Source: Draconibacterium mangrovi (GTDB lineage Bacteria; Bacteroidota; Bacteroidia; Bacteroidales; Prolixibacteraceae). Taken from it: a stretch of DNA of 64,000 nucleotides. A model generated the notes under the pieces. The model searched no databases, was not told where the DNA came from, and saw nothing but the letters and a program-made list of their open reading frames with translations. This document shows positions 16,546 through 26,200 of the stretch, in pieces. Every line of letters starts with the position of its first letter. Position 1 is the first letter of the stretch. Location of the stretch: positions 930,001 through 994,000 of the forward strand of contig NZ_JAAAGB010000001.1 in NCBI RefSeq assembly GCF_010586825.1, read 5' to 3'. A program made the position numbers and the translations under genes.

Positions 16546-16902
16546 CTACTCTTCTTTTCCTTTAATAAAAAGTGATTCATCGCCATGTTCGCCGGTTCTG
16601 ATTCGGTATGATTCTTCGATAGGAATAACGAACACCTTACCATCACCAATCTCGCCCGTTCTGGCAGATCCTAAAATGGCCTGAATTGTTTTATCTGTAT
16701 TTTTATCGCGAACGATAATGGATAATTTTATTCTTTCAATTGTACTGGTATCGTAAACAATACCACGATAAGCACGACCTTCGCGAGCCTGGCCAACTCC
16801 TCTTACATCCCAGAAAGAGAAGAATTCAATGCCTGCTTCATACAGCGCGTCTTTTACCTCTTCAAATTTTGATTTGCGTATTACTGCTTCAATTTTTTTC
16901 AT
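16546..16902 (-). CDS. glnB: Nitrogen regulatory protein P-II
   Basis: A 118-residue trimeric signalling protein that senses ATP/ADP and 2-oxoglutarate and gates AmtB. The N-terminal strand MKKIEAVIRKSKFEEVKDAL and the ATP-binding B-loop region near 80-90 (ARTGEIGDGKVFV) are conserved. The T-loop region contains REGRAYRGIVYD, with tyrosines 45 and 50 in the places of the two GlnB T-loop tyrosines. The loop sequence differs from enterobacterial GlnB, so modification by uridylylation cannot be assumed. It is encoded between the putative porin and amtB. Confidence 0.95.
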   Translation of the reverse strand: MKKIEAVIRKSKFEEVKDALYEAGIEFFSFWDVRGVGQAREGRAYRGIVYDTSTIERIKLSIIVRDKNTDKTIQAILGSARTGEIGDGKVFVIPIEESYRIRTGEHGDESLFIKGKEE

Positions 16903-16937
16903 CTTATTTAATATTATTTGTTTTGATTATAAGATGT

Positions 16938-16964
16938 AACGAGTCCGAGTTATACGGACTCGTT
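16938..16964. promoter_or_regulatory. Intercistronic hairpin between porin and glnB
   Basis: AACGAGTCCG (16938-16947) pairs perfectly with CGGACTCGTT (16955-16964) across seven bases. Neither strand has a T-tract after it. It may be a processing or 3'-end stabilising structure that lets the abundant porin message be separated from glnB-amtB. Confidence 0.55.
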
Positions 16965-16985
16965 TCATATCAAAATATCTTCTCT

Positions 16986-17651
16986 TTACAGTGAAATACC
17001 AACTGCAATGTGGAATCCTCCGGTTGATGGATTCAGCATAACTGCTCCTGAAACCGGCAGAGTAAAGCTTTCGGTAATCTGTACTTCTTTTGAAGTTCCA
17101 ACCATGATGTTACAGATGTTGAAATCGCCATCGTCAGTGTACTGACCGTCGCCACCACCAAGAGTAATGTCAACCGGACCTGCAGAAACTGCTGCTTCAA
17201 GATACAAGTCGCTTGTAGTGTTGATCTCATCATCTCCAAGTCCTTCCATGTAAGCTGCAGTGAAAGTAAAAGCACCAACACCCAAACTAACCATAGGTTC
17301 GAAGTAGTGCGATTCTCCTTCGGTCCAGTCTGATCCTGGGAAGTAGTAGTCGGTCAAGGTAAAGCTTAACGAAGCATTTTCACCTAAATCGAAACCATAA
17401 CCCATGTAAAGGTCGGCCTCAGCTGCTTCTTCAGAACCTGTGCTGTATGATCCCCATGCACCAATGGCAAATCCACCTGCACTAAACTCAACTCCGGGCT
17501 GAAAAGCTGCCCCTGTTCCAAACTTGGCACCACGCCATAAATAACTACTGTAAATGTCTAAACCTGTGCTCACTTCCTGAGCTTTAACATTCGAAATTGA
17601 TACAACAAAAAGTAATAACAAACTTGCTGTAATCAGTAGTGTCTTTTTCAT
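16986..17651 (-). CDS. Putative outer-membrane porin linked to ammonium uptake (TIGR02001/TorF-like)
   Basis: A 221-residue exported protein with a typical signal peptide (cleavage after KAQ, about residue 25). It then reads as alternating beta strands rich in Gly, Tyr and Phe, ending in the C-terminal pattern IAVGISL expected for an outer-membrane barrel. The motif DIYSSYLWRGAKFG after the signal peptide resembles the Gcw_chp/TorF family, often found next to glnK-amtB. Here it is directly upstream of glnB-amtB. It probably helps ammonium or small solutes cross the outer membrane; the function is inferred from context. Confidence 0.8.
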   Translation of the reverse strand: MKKTLLITASLLLLFVVSISNVKAQEVSTGLDIYSSYLWRGAKFGTGAAFQPGVEFSAGGFAIGAWGSYSTGSEEAAEADLYMGYGFDLGENASLSFTLTDYYFPGSDWTEGESHYFEPMVSLGVGAFTFTAAYMEGLGDDEINTTSDLYLEAAVSAGPVDITLGGGDGQYTDDGDFNICNIMVGTSKEVQITESFTLPVSGAVMLNPSTGGFHIAVGISL

Positions 17652-18217
17652 AATCGTAAATTTTAAAAGTTAAACTGCTATTTTTAATTTTAAATCTTGT
17701 CTGTCCTATTTAAACGGGGGTGCTTTTATTTTTTATGCACTTTTTCATCCTGCACCCTCTGTTTTTTATTTCTTGTTTCAAATAAATATACTTTTTTCCA
17801 TTCTTACCCTCGTTTACAGGCTACATGTTAATTCGCTTAACAAATTATTAATATTTGATACCTTATTTTACCTTTTTGATAGATATACACATGTTTTGTT
17901 GCCGTTTTTACACCAAAACGCCCAATTCGAAGCACAGAACACTAAATAACTAATGCCTTTTATTGTTATTAGATCTTGGATTAATTAAAGGACGATGAAT
18001 ACCGCCCCAAAGAAAGATGCAGATTTTCATCACATTGAAGTATGGAAGTTTATTATTTAATAGACACAGACATATAAAACCAACACCAGGGAACCATTTT
18101 TACTATTAAAAATGATTCCCTTGCGATATTTTACTTCGAGTGTGCAAAAGATTAAAACTGATCGTTTAGTTTTTCTTTTGAAACCGGGGAGGAAGAAATA
18201 TTTTGTTTTTGATTTAC
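17652..18217. other. Gene-free spacer before the porin operon
   Basis: This 566-bp AT-rich region holds no convincing gene on either strand. It should contain the promoter of the porin-glnB-amtB operon. Apart from the inverted repeat listed separately at 18089-18120 I see no clear element; in particular I could not identify an NtrC-like site. Confidence 0.6.
18089..18120. terminator. Large inverted repeat after the GT39 gene
   Basis: GGGAACCATTTTTA (18089-18102) pairs with TAAAAATGATTCCC (18107-18120), one mismatch, four-base loop. It lies 98 bp past the stop of the minus-strand glycosyltransferase gene and may end its transcript, although the T-tract is weak. Confidence 0.5.
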
Positions 18218-19852
18218 CTATCTTAACTCAACAAGATACATGGTATTAAATCTGCTCGCCCTGGTTTTTGGATTTAAAAACCTCGCCGATTGCCCGGTCA
18301 ACGGTTTGTGTTCTGTGAATTTCTTAACCACATTCATGTTTAATCCCATTTCAAGCATATCATTATATCCCGCTTCCGAGGTATATATCCATGCCCCCGG
18401 CTTTGGTAAAAATGCTTCCAGGTCTTCTTTTTCGACAAGATATTTGCCCGGAGATTTTGAATACAGAAACAAATTCCAAAGTCTGGCCTGCTCGGTATAT
18501 ATACTCAGTGTTGAGTTTTCAGGAGCCTTCTCATTAAAAATTTCTGCAGCCTCAATCGAAGTATGAAACTTCAGCATATTGGGTAACATGTTTACATTAA
18601 CAGTAAACAGCATTATGGCAATGGTGAATGTTAGCATAACAATTTGCCTCTGCAAATTAATCCTTTTTACAACCATCAACACTAACCCGGCATAAAGGAC
18701 CCCGTAGATACCCCAAAACCACAAGCGTTTTTCAGGGAATACCACAACAGGCAATAGTAATAATATAATAGGACCGACAACTGCAATTACTTTATTTATT
18801 ATTGCAACTAAATTTCTGGTTTTCGATCTTTCTTCGGAAGAAAATAAACGCACGGTCCATTTAGCAGTAATTATATACATAAAAGGAACTGCCGAAAGCA
18901 TGTAGTGTGGATTTTGCTGTTTGGCTACCGACAGAATTCCCAAATAAACCACAATTGCAAAAATGTTTACGACCTCAAAATCTCCGGTTTTATTTTTTCG
19001 TAAGCCATTCAGGCTTCTGGCTTCTTTAATAAAACCATAAACCATAAATATGCTCCAGGGTAATAACACATATAACGATGTATGTAGATAAAAAGAATAA
19101 TCGGCACCGCTTCCGTGATACGAACCGGTAACACGCCCAACATTATTGGTCCAAAAGTAGAACTTGATTCCCCCAAGTCCAAACTGGTTTAATAACCCAA
19201 CCATTGCAGGCAAAATCATAATGCCCACAATTACCAGGGCAATCAGCCAACGGTAGTTAAATATTTCTTTCCATTGTTTATGCACGAGCATTGTACCGCC
19301 AATTGCTGCAGCAGGGATTACGACTCCCACAGGGCCTTTTGCCAACATCGACAAACCAACGCCAACTGCACCAAGCAAAAAATTGTGCCATTTATGGCTT
19401 TTTAAATACGCCGAAAACTGCCACACCGAAAAAACCACAAAGTCGGCCAATAAAGTATCGGTATGTATATCGTTGTTAAAATGTTGGAACCCCAAAGACG
19501 ATATCCAAAAAAAGGCTGCCAGCAAACCGGTTTCTTTGCCGTAAAAAAGTTTACCCAACCGGTAGGTCGAATAAATTCCGATGAACGAAAACAATAGAAC
19601 TGCCAATTTATAGGCCGGTATCGAGAAACCGAACAATTTGAAAGTTACCGCTGCAATCCAAAACAGCAGAGGAGGTTTCTGCTCATAAGCATCACCGCCA
19701 ATAGTCAGGTTAATCCAGTCGTGGTTCATCAGCATCTCGCGGCCAACCTCTGCATATTTAGCAGCATTTCCAACCAAAAGAACCGGTAAGGCCGGAATTA
19801 CAAACAAAAGAAGGAGAACAGGAACGGCAAAGTATATACGTCGATCATTCAT
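18218..19852 (-). CDS. GT39/ArnT-like integral-membrane glycosyltransferase
   Basis: A 544-residue protein with about a dozen membrane segments and a soluble C-terminal domain (residues 430-544). It resembles the GT-C dolichyl- or undecaprenyl-phosphate-sugar mannosyl/arabinosyl transferases (PMT/ArnT). The first periplasmic loop carries the conserved RYAE-type motif, here NAAKYAEVGREM, followed by WINLTIGGDAYEQKPPLLFW. In ArnT-like enzymes the motif normally begins with an acidic residue; here Asn stands in that place. It probably transfers a sugar from a lipid carrier to a lipid or protein acceptor. Substrate is unknown. Confidence 0.8.
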   Translation of the reverse strand: MNDRRIYFAVPVLLLLFVIPALPVLLVGNAAKYAEVGREMLMNHDWINLTIGGDAYEQKPPLLFWIAAVTFKLFGFSIPAYKLAVLLFSFIGIYSTYRLGKLFYGKETGLLAAFFWISSLGFQHFNNDIHTDTLLADFVVFSVWQFSAYLKSHKWHNFLLGAVGVGLSMLAKGPVGVVIPAAAIGGTMLVHKQWKEIFNYRWLIALVIVGIMILPAMVGLLNQFGLGGIKFYFWTNNVGRVTGSYHGSGADYSFYLHTSLYVLLPWSIFMVYGFIKEARSLNGLRKNKTGDFEVVNIFAIVVYLGILSVAKQQNPHYMLSAVPFMYIITAKWTVRLFSSEERSKTRNLVAIINKVIAVVGPIILLLLPVVVFPEKRLWFWGIYGVLYAGLVLMVVKRINLQRQIVMLTFTIAIMLFTVNVNMLPNMLKFHTSIEAAEIFNEKAPENSTLSIYTEQARLWNLFLYSKSPGKYLVEKEDLEAFLPKPGAWIYTSEAGYNDMLEMGLNMNVVKKFTEHKPLTGQSARFLNPKTRASRFNTMYLVELR

Positions 19853-19924
19853 TAGCGATGAATTATAGCAAGCGCGAAAACAAAAAATACTAATTTTACG
19901 CCCACATTTTTAATTTGAATACAA

Positions 19925-20611
19925 ATGAAGAAAAATATTTCGTGGATTACAATTCTCGACATTATAGTTTATGCCGTGATTATTGGTTTTGTGGCATATG
20001 GAAAAAGCCAAAGCAATTTTGGACAGGAAGCGTTTGATAAAGTTATTCGCGAAGATGGCTGGGTAGAATACCTAACAGCGCTTTTTCTGCTTTTGGGAGC
20101 CATCCTTTTTGCCACAAAGGCAGTTAGAGCCGGAAAAGAGAAAAGCCAGAAAAAAATATTCTTTAACGCTCTTGCTTCATTCGTTTTTGTTTTTGGCTTT
20201 GGCGAAGAAATTTCCTGGGGACAAAGGATATTTTCGATCGAATCCGGCGAATATTTTATGCAAAACAATTACCAGGGCGAAACCAATTTGCACAACCTTG
20301 AAATTGGTGGAGTAGATTTAAACATCCTCATCTTTTCAAATCTGATGTTTGTTGCGCTAATCAGCTACTTTATTATACTACCAATACTCACCTGGAAAGT
20401 AAAAGCCATTCGCAAACTGGTTGTTGATTATGGAGTTCCGATTCCACGGCTGCATCATATTATAGTGTTACTGGCCGTTAACACCTTTATTCCGCTGGCC
20501 ATAAATTTGATTAAAGAAAGTGAACTACATGAACTCGCCCTATCCGGAATCCTTTTCTTAATTCTGATTAATCCGGCAAAAAACATTAAAAATATTAGTT
20601 TAACCAGCTAA
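19925..20611 (+). CDS. Membrane protein of unknown function, paralogue A
   Basis: A 228-residue protein with about six hydrophobic segments. Between membrane segments three and four lies a conserved, polar and aromatic stretch: GEEISWGQRIFS followed about 15 residues later by QGETNLHNLEIGGV. I do not recognise a named family. The 20656-21312 gene on the opposite strand encodes a protein with the same two motifs and the same layout, so the two are convergent paralogues only 44 bp apart. The Glu-Glu and His residues in the motif could form a metal or catalytic site, but that is speculation. Confidence 0.75.
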   Translation: MKKNISWITILDIIVYAVIIGFVAYGKSQSNFGQEAFDKVIREDGWVEYLTALFLLLGAILFATKAVRAGKEKSQKKIFFNALASFVFVFGFGEEISWGQRIFSIESGEYFMQNNYQGETNLHNLEIGGVDLNILIFSNLMFVALISYFIILPILTWKVKAIRKLVVDYGVPIPRLHHIIVLLAVNTFIPLAINLIKESELHELALSGILFLILINPAKNIKNISLTS

Positions 20612-20655
20612 TATTGTATCTCGCCGGAAGCTTCAATTTTCTGAAAAGGTTATTT

Positions 20656-21312
20656 TTAAGAAAGAAGTTTCTCTTTCGGGTTGTAAGGATCGAGAAATAC
20701 CAAAAGTAAAACGGTAACAAATATAGCCTCCCACAGCTCCCAAATTCGTCTCTCGGGAATGAGCAAAACTATACCTGTACAGACCAATATCAGCACCGAG
20801 TATTTGATTTTTGGAACAGGAATGCCCCACAGATCAATTGTACGAGTGAAGAACGGCCACTTTTTATACAGTAGAAGTGTTAAAACAAAATAAGTTCCGA
20901 AAACAACTACCAGCCCGGTCGAGAAAATCAGTTTATTCAGGTTTACGCCTCCTATCTCCAGGTTATGCAAATTGGTTTCGCCCTGAAAATTATGCTGTGC
21001 AAAAAAACCTGTAGTCTCCACAGAGAATATCCTTTGCCCCCAGGAAATTTCTTCACCAAAACCGAAAAATGCACCGACAACAATTATCAGGCTTAAAGCC
21101 ACCCAAAGTTTATTCCGGTCCTTATACTGCTTAAATAAACGAATAGCAAACAATACCGATATCAGCAATAAACCCAAAGCAGTCAGGTTTTCAAGCGGGC
21201 CATCTTCGGCTACCATTGTGTGGCAAAAATCGTAATTAAAATAGAAACTTGCTGCCGAGTATAAAGCGACAGCAATAATCAGGTAAGATATAATCAATAA
21301 TACTTTCTTCAT
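20656..21312 (-). CDS. Membrane protein of unknown function, paralogue B
   Basis: A 218-residue relative of the 19925-20611 product. It shares GEEISWGQRIFS, QGETNLHNLEIGGV, the preceding ILFA and FGFG segments, a VPxP segment near residue 165 (GIPVPKIKY here, GVPIPRLHH in A), and a C-terminal LDPYNP end (NPAKN in A). An N-terminal membrane segment is followed by a short extracytoplasmic part containing DFCHTMVAEDGPLENLTALGL. It is convergent with its paralogue, the layout expected of an inverted duplication followed by divergence. Function unknown. Confidence 0.75.
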   Translation of the reverse strand: MKKVLLIISYLIIAVALYSAASFYFNYDFCHTMVAEDGPLENLTALGLLLISVLFAIRLFKQYKDRNKLWVALSLIIVVGAFFGFGEEISWGQRIFSVETTGFFAQHNFQGETNLHNLEIGGVNLNKLIFSTGLVVVFGTYFVLTLLLYKKWPFFTRTIDLWGIPVPKIKYSVLILVCTGIVLLIPERRIWELWEAIFVTVLLLVFLDPYNPKEKLLS

Positions 21313-21522
21313 TGTTTAAAATTTTCCGGCAACACCCCCAACAACAGCGCCATCAGAGATATCAATAATGAAGTGCAAATCTAATAATATTCAGCCAAAA
21401 AAATCTCTTTCAAATTGGCATATCTGATGCCAATTTTCCCTGCCGGGTTTTATATCTCTGTTTTGCATGTTATTAATTAGCTTTAGTTCCCGTAAATTAA
21501 AAGAAGCTTTCATTTGAAATTT

Positions 21523-21530
21523 TATCTTTG
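21523..21530 (+). promoter_or_regulatory. Predicted argH promoter (-7 box)
   Basis: TATCTTTG matches TAnnTTTG exactly, 87 bp before the argH ATG. The rest of the leader is the CTTCCGTCTTCTGCC-type repeat. No ARG box is visible here. Confidence 0.45.
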
Positions 21531-21575
21531 CAGTTATTAATATTAATTGAAGCGACAGGGCTGCATTCAGGTTCT

Positions 21576-21609
21576 CATCTTCCGTCTTCTGCCTTCCGTC
21601 TTCCAACTA
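21576..21609. repeat. Degenerate CTTCCGT tandem repeat before argH
   Basis: Four imperfect copies of a seven-base word (CTTCCGT, CTTCTGC, CTTCCGT, CTTCCAA) end eight bases before the argH start. Similar words precede argF' (10039-10075) and hisIE (12727-12750). Confidence 0.55.
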
Positions 21610-21616
21610 TTTTAAT

Positions 21617-22948
21617 ATGAAACTCTGGGATAAAGGTACACCTGTTAACAAAGCAATTGAAGAATTTACTGTTGGTAAAGACCGCGAATTGGATCTGTTT
21701 TTGGCAACACACGACATTTTGGGCTCGATGGCACATGTAACTATGCTCGAATCGGTTGGGCTAATCGAAAAAGATGAGCTTCCAACGCTTCTGTCCGAGT
21801 TGAAAAGTCTTTATGCTATTGCCGAAAAAGGCGAATTCACGATAGAAGAAGGTGTTGAAGATGTACACTCTCAGGTTGAATTTATGCTTACCGAGAAATT
21901 GGGCGACCTTGGCAAAAAAATACACAGCGGACGTTCGCGCAACGACCAGGTTTTACTCGACCTGAAACTGTTTACCCGCGATGCCATTAAAGAAATCGCC
22001 GAAACAACTTCGGGCCTTATCGATATTCTGCTAAAACGTGCCGAACAAACAAAACACATTTTAATGCCGGGCTACACCCACTTGCAGGTGGCTATGCCTT
22101 CGTCGTTCGGACTTTGGTTTAGCGCCTATGCCGAAAGTTTGTCTGACGATTTAGAATTGCTTTTGTCGGCTTTTAATATTACCAATCAAAACCCATTGGG
22201 GTCGGCAGCCGGTTATGGTTCGTCGTTCCCGCTTAACCGCCAAATGACAACCGACCTGCTCGGCTTTGCAAGCATGAACTATAATGTGGTTTATGCGCAA
22301 ATGGGAAGAGGTAAAGTTGAAAAGATTGTTTCGTTTGCTTTAGCGAACATTGCCGGAACATTATCAAAACTGGCTTACGATGTTTGTTTGTTCATGAGCC
22401 AGAATTTCAATTTTGTAAGCCTGCCTACCGAATTTACTACAGGATCGAGCATTATGCCCCACAAAAAAAATCCTGATGTTTTTGAGCTCACCCGTGCCCG
22501 TTGCAACAAATTGCAAGGTGTTCCGGCACAAATCAGCTTAATCATCAACAATTTGCCCAGCGGCTATTTCCGCGATTTGCAAATGGTAAAAGAAGTATTT
22601 CTGCCTTCGTTTAAAGAAATGAACGACTGCCTTAATATTGTTAGTCTGGCCATCAATAAGATGTCGGTAAACACCGAAATTCTTAACGACAGCAAATACG
22701 ATTACCTCTTTAGCGTTGAAGAAGTTAATAAACTTGTATTGCAGGGAATTCCATTTCGCGAAGCTTACAAACAAGTTGGCGCTCAAATTGAAGAGGGAAA
22801 CTTTACGCCCGAAAAATGCGTAGACCATAGCCACGAAGGGAGCATCGGAAATTTATGTTTGGATAGTATTTCAAATAAGAAAGAGGAAATCATTAAAAAA
22901 TTTCTATTTAACAAAATAGAGGAAGCAAAAAAGAACCTGCTTCAATAA
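21617..22948 (+). CDS. argH: Argininosuccinate lyase
   Basis: This 443-residue enzyme of the fumarase/aspartase superfamily cleaves argininosuccinate to arginine and fumarate. The superfamily signature GSSIMPHKKNPD is at about residues 277-288. The segments VHSQVEFMLTEKLGDLGKKIHSGRSRNDQV and TLEHLQ-like PGYTHLQVAMP are also present. It lies apart from the main arg block, directly before gltBD, with its own predicted promoter. The leader contains repeat words rather than a visible ARG box. Confidence 0.96.
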   Translation: MKLWDKGTPVNKAIEEFTVGKDRELDLFLATHDILGSMAHVTMLESVGLIEKDELPTLLSELKSLYAIAEKGEFTIEEGVEDVHSQVEFMLTEKLGDLGKKIHSGRSRNDQVLLDLKLFTRDAIKEIAETTSGLIDILLKRAEQTKHILMPGYTHLQVAMPSSFGLWFSAYAESLSDDLELLLSAFNITNQNPLGSAAGYGSSFPLNRQMTTDLLGFASMNYNVVYAQMGRGKVEKIVSFALANIAGTLSKLAYDVCLFMSQNFNFVSLPTEFTTGSSIMPHKKNPDVFELTRARCNKLQGVPAQISLIINNLPSGYFRDLQMVKEVFLPSFKEMNDCLNIVSLAINKMSVNTEILNDSKYDYLFSVEEVNKLVLQGIPFREAYKQVGAQIEEGNFTPEKCVDHSHEGSIGNLCLDSISNKKEEIIKKFLFNKIEEAKKNLLQ

Positions 22949-23074
22949 GATTTCAACCTATTTGAAACCTAACAAATGTCAGAATCATATAAAATACTGG
23001 CAAAGGATTAAGTTTTTTATGATTTTTCTCAAGGTTAATTGTATGTTATTAAACACAATTTACACCTATTAAGA

Positions 23075-23105
23075 TTGCGAATACACACCTCTTTGATTAT
23101 TTTTG
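23075..23105 (+). promoter_or_regulatory. Predicted gltBD promoter
   Basis: TTG (23075-23077) and TATTTTTG (23098-23105, exact TAnnTTTG) are 20 bp apart, the normal Bacteroidota spacing. The leader to the gltB ATG is about 100 nt and contains a six-bp stem, TTCACT with AGTGAA, near 23132-23155. Confidence 0.55.
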
Positions 23106-23213
23106 ATTTCACTTCGTAAGTAAAAACGGGATTTTCACTTACAGTTTAGCAGTGAATCGGTTTTGACAGCGCCAATTACTGCACTAGTGCGAATTTTAAA
23201 GAGAAAGGAAAAT

Positions 23214-26200
23214 ATGATGCAGACAAAAGAACCTGTAGCAAAGGGATTGTACCGCCCTGAATTTGAACATGGGAGTTGTGGTATCGGGTTTGTAGCAAAC
23301 CTAAAGGGCAGAAAGAAACACAATGTGATTTCTGATGCTTTGTCGATGCTGGCTCGTATGGAACATCGCGGGGGTACCGGGTTTGATATTAAAAGCGGTG
23401 ACGGTGCAGGGATATTACTACAAATTCCACACGAACTTTTCATGGAAGAATGTCCGAAACAGGACATTAAATTACCTCAGTTTGGCGAATATGGCGTGGC
23501 CATGATTTTCTTCCCAAAAGAGGACCGAAAACGTTCAGAGTGTAAAGATATTATCGGACGAAATCTAAAGAAGTTTGGATTACCCTATTTGGGTTATCGC
23601 AAAGTTCCGGTTGACAATTCTGACCTGGGACGCGATTCTTTGGCTTCAGAACCATATGTACAGCAATTGTTCATTGGGAAACCTGATGGTATGTCGGTGG
23701 AAGAGTTCGACCGCAAACTTTTTGTTTTCAGGAAATACACTGAAAAATTGGTTCGCGAGTCAGTTGCCGGAATTGGATACAACGGAATGAATATCATTTC
23801 GTGTTCATATAAAACCATTATTTATAAAGGTCAGTTAACAACCGAGCAGGTTTCGTTATATTTTAAAGACCTAACAAATCCGTTGGCAGTGAGTGCCATA
23901 TCATTGGTACACTCACGTTTTTCTACCAACACTTTCCCTTCGTGGAAACTGTCGCAGCCTTTCCGTTACATTGCGCACAACGGCGAAATCAACACCAACA
24001 AGGGTAACATTAACTGGATGCGTGCCCGCGAAGTGCTTTTGGAGTGCTCGGCATTTACGAAGGAAGAGTTGGAAATGATCTTCCCGATTTGCGACATCCG
24101 CGATTCGGACAGTGCCAACCTCGATATGGCCATTGAAATGCTTGTGTTAAGCGGACGATCGTTACCACACGTACTGATGATGCTTATCCCTGAAGCATGG
24201 CAAAATAATCCGGATATGGATCCGAAAAAGAAAGAGTTCTACGAATTCTATTCTGCAATGATGGAACCATGGGACGGTCCGGCATCGGTATGTTTTACTG
24301 ATGGTGTATTGGTTGGAGCAACACTCGACCGTAACGGATTGCGTCCGTCACGTTATTGCCTTACCGAAGATGATACATTAATAATGTCGTCAGAAACCGG
24401 TGCAATTGATGTTCCGCACGATCAGGTAAAAATCAGAGGTCGTTTGCAACCGGGCAAAATGTTTGTTGCCGATTTGGAACAAGGCCGCATTATTTCTGAC
24501 GAAGAAGTTAAAGCTGAAATTTGCTCAAGCCAACCGTATGGCGAATGGGTTAAAGAAAATATGACTTACCTGGACGAACTTCCTTTTATTCCTGACCTGG
24601 AATTAAAAGAGCCGGATAAAAAAACCGTATTTAAAAGACAGAAGGCTTTTGGATTCACCCACGAAGATATTGAGGTGATCCTGAAACCAATGGCGATGAA
24701 CGGAAGCGAAGCACTAGGCTCGATGGGAGCTGACAATCCGCTGGCTGTACTTTCTGATCGCCCGGTGCATTTGTCGCACTACTTTAAACAATTATTCGCC
24801 CAGGTAACCAATCCGCCAATCGACCCGATCAGGGAGCGTATTGTAATGGATTTGAGAACCTATCTGGGAGGTTTTAAAAATATTCTGACGGAGTCGCCTG
24901 AACATTGTCGTAGAATTGCAGTTCACCAGCCTGTTTTAACCAACGAGCAGTTGATTAAACTGGCCTACGTGGATCACACGCATTTCCAAACGAAAAAGAT
25001 CAGTATTGTTTTCCACGCCGATGGAAAAGAAGGAACGCTGGAAACCAAATTGGAACGTTTGTGTCAGTATGTTGAAGATGCGATTGATGAAGCTTATTCA
25101 ATCATTTTGCTCTCCGACTTTGCGGTTAGCACCGACCATGCGCCGATTCCTTCGTTACTGGCAGCCTCGGCTGTTCACCACCACCTTATCCGTGTTGGAA
25201 AGCGTGGAAAAGCCGACATTATTATGGAAGCCGGAGATGTGCGCGAAGTACACCATTTTGCCACTTTGCTGGGCTACGGTGTTTCTGCCGTAAATCCTTA
25301 CATGGCAATTGATACCATCAAGAATCTGGTTGATGAAGGTGCTTTAGGAGACATTACCAAAGATCAGGCAATAAAAAACTACGTGAAAGCCATTGGCGGC
25401 GGACTGTTGAAAGTATTCTCGAAAATGGGTATTTCAACATTGGCATCGTACCAGGGAGCACAGATTTTTGAAGCTGTTGGAATCAAGCAGGAAGTAATTG
25501 ACAAGTACTTTACCGGAACCGTTAGTCGTGTTGAAGGTCTTAGTCTTGACGACATTGCCAAAGAAGCAATGATGCGTCATCGTCAGGGATTCCCAACCCG
25601 CCAGGGCGGAGCAAAAGTACTGGAGCCGGGTGGCGAATACCACTGGCGTAAAGATGGCGAACGTCACTTGCTGAGTCCTGAAGCGATTCAACTGATTCAG
25701 GAAGCAACAAGAAAGAACGATTTCGAGAAATATAAAAAATACTGTAGTGTAGTTGACGATCAGGCCAAAGCCGCATTCACTTTACGCGGATTGATGGACT
25801 TTACTTCTGACCGCCAGTCGATTCCGCTCGACGAAGTTGAACCGGCAGAAAGCATTCTTACCCGTTTTGCTACGGGAGCAATGTCGTTTGGTTCAATCTC
25901 GTGGGAAGCACACACTACACTGGCCATTGCCATGAACCGCATTGGTTCAAAATCAAACTCGGGAGAAGGTGGTGAAGACCCGATTCGTTACACCAAGTTG
26001 CCAAATGGCGACGATATGTGTTCAGCTACCAAGCAGATCGCATCAGGACGTTTCGGTGTGAACAGCTACTACCTGAGCATGGCGAAAGAGCTTCAGATAA
26101 AAATGGCGCAGGGAGCAAAACCGGGTGAAGGCGGTCACCTTCCGGGTCATAAAGTAAATGGATGGATCGGACGCACACGTAACTCAACTCCGGGTGTAGG

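Noticed and set aside
21391-21606. 71-codon frame upstream of argH (minus)
   Set aside because: Its N-terminus is the translated CTTCCGT repeat (EDGRQKTEDE) and it overlaps the argH promoter region.
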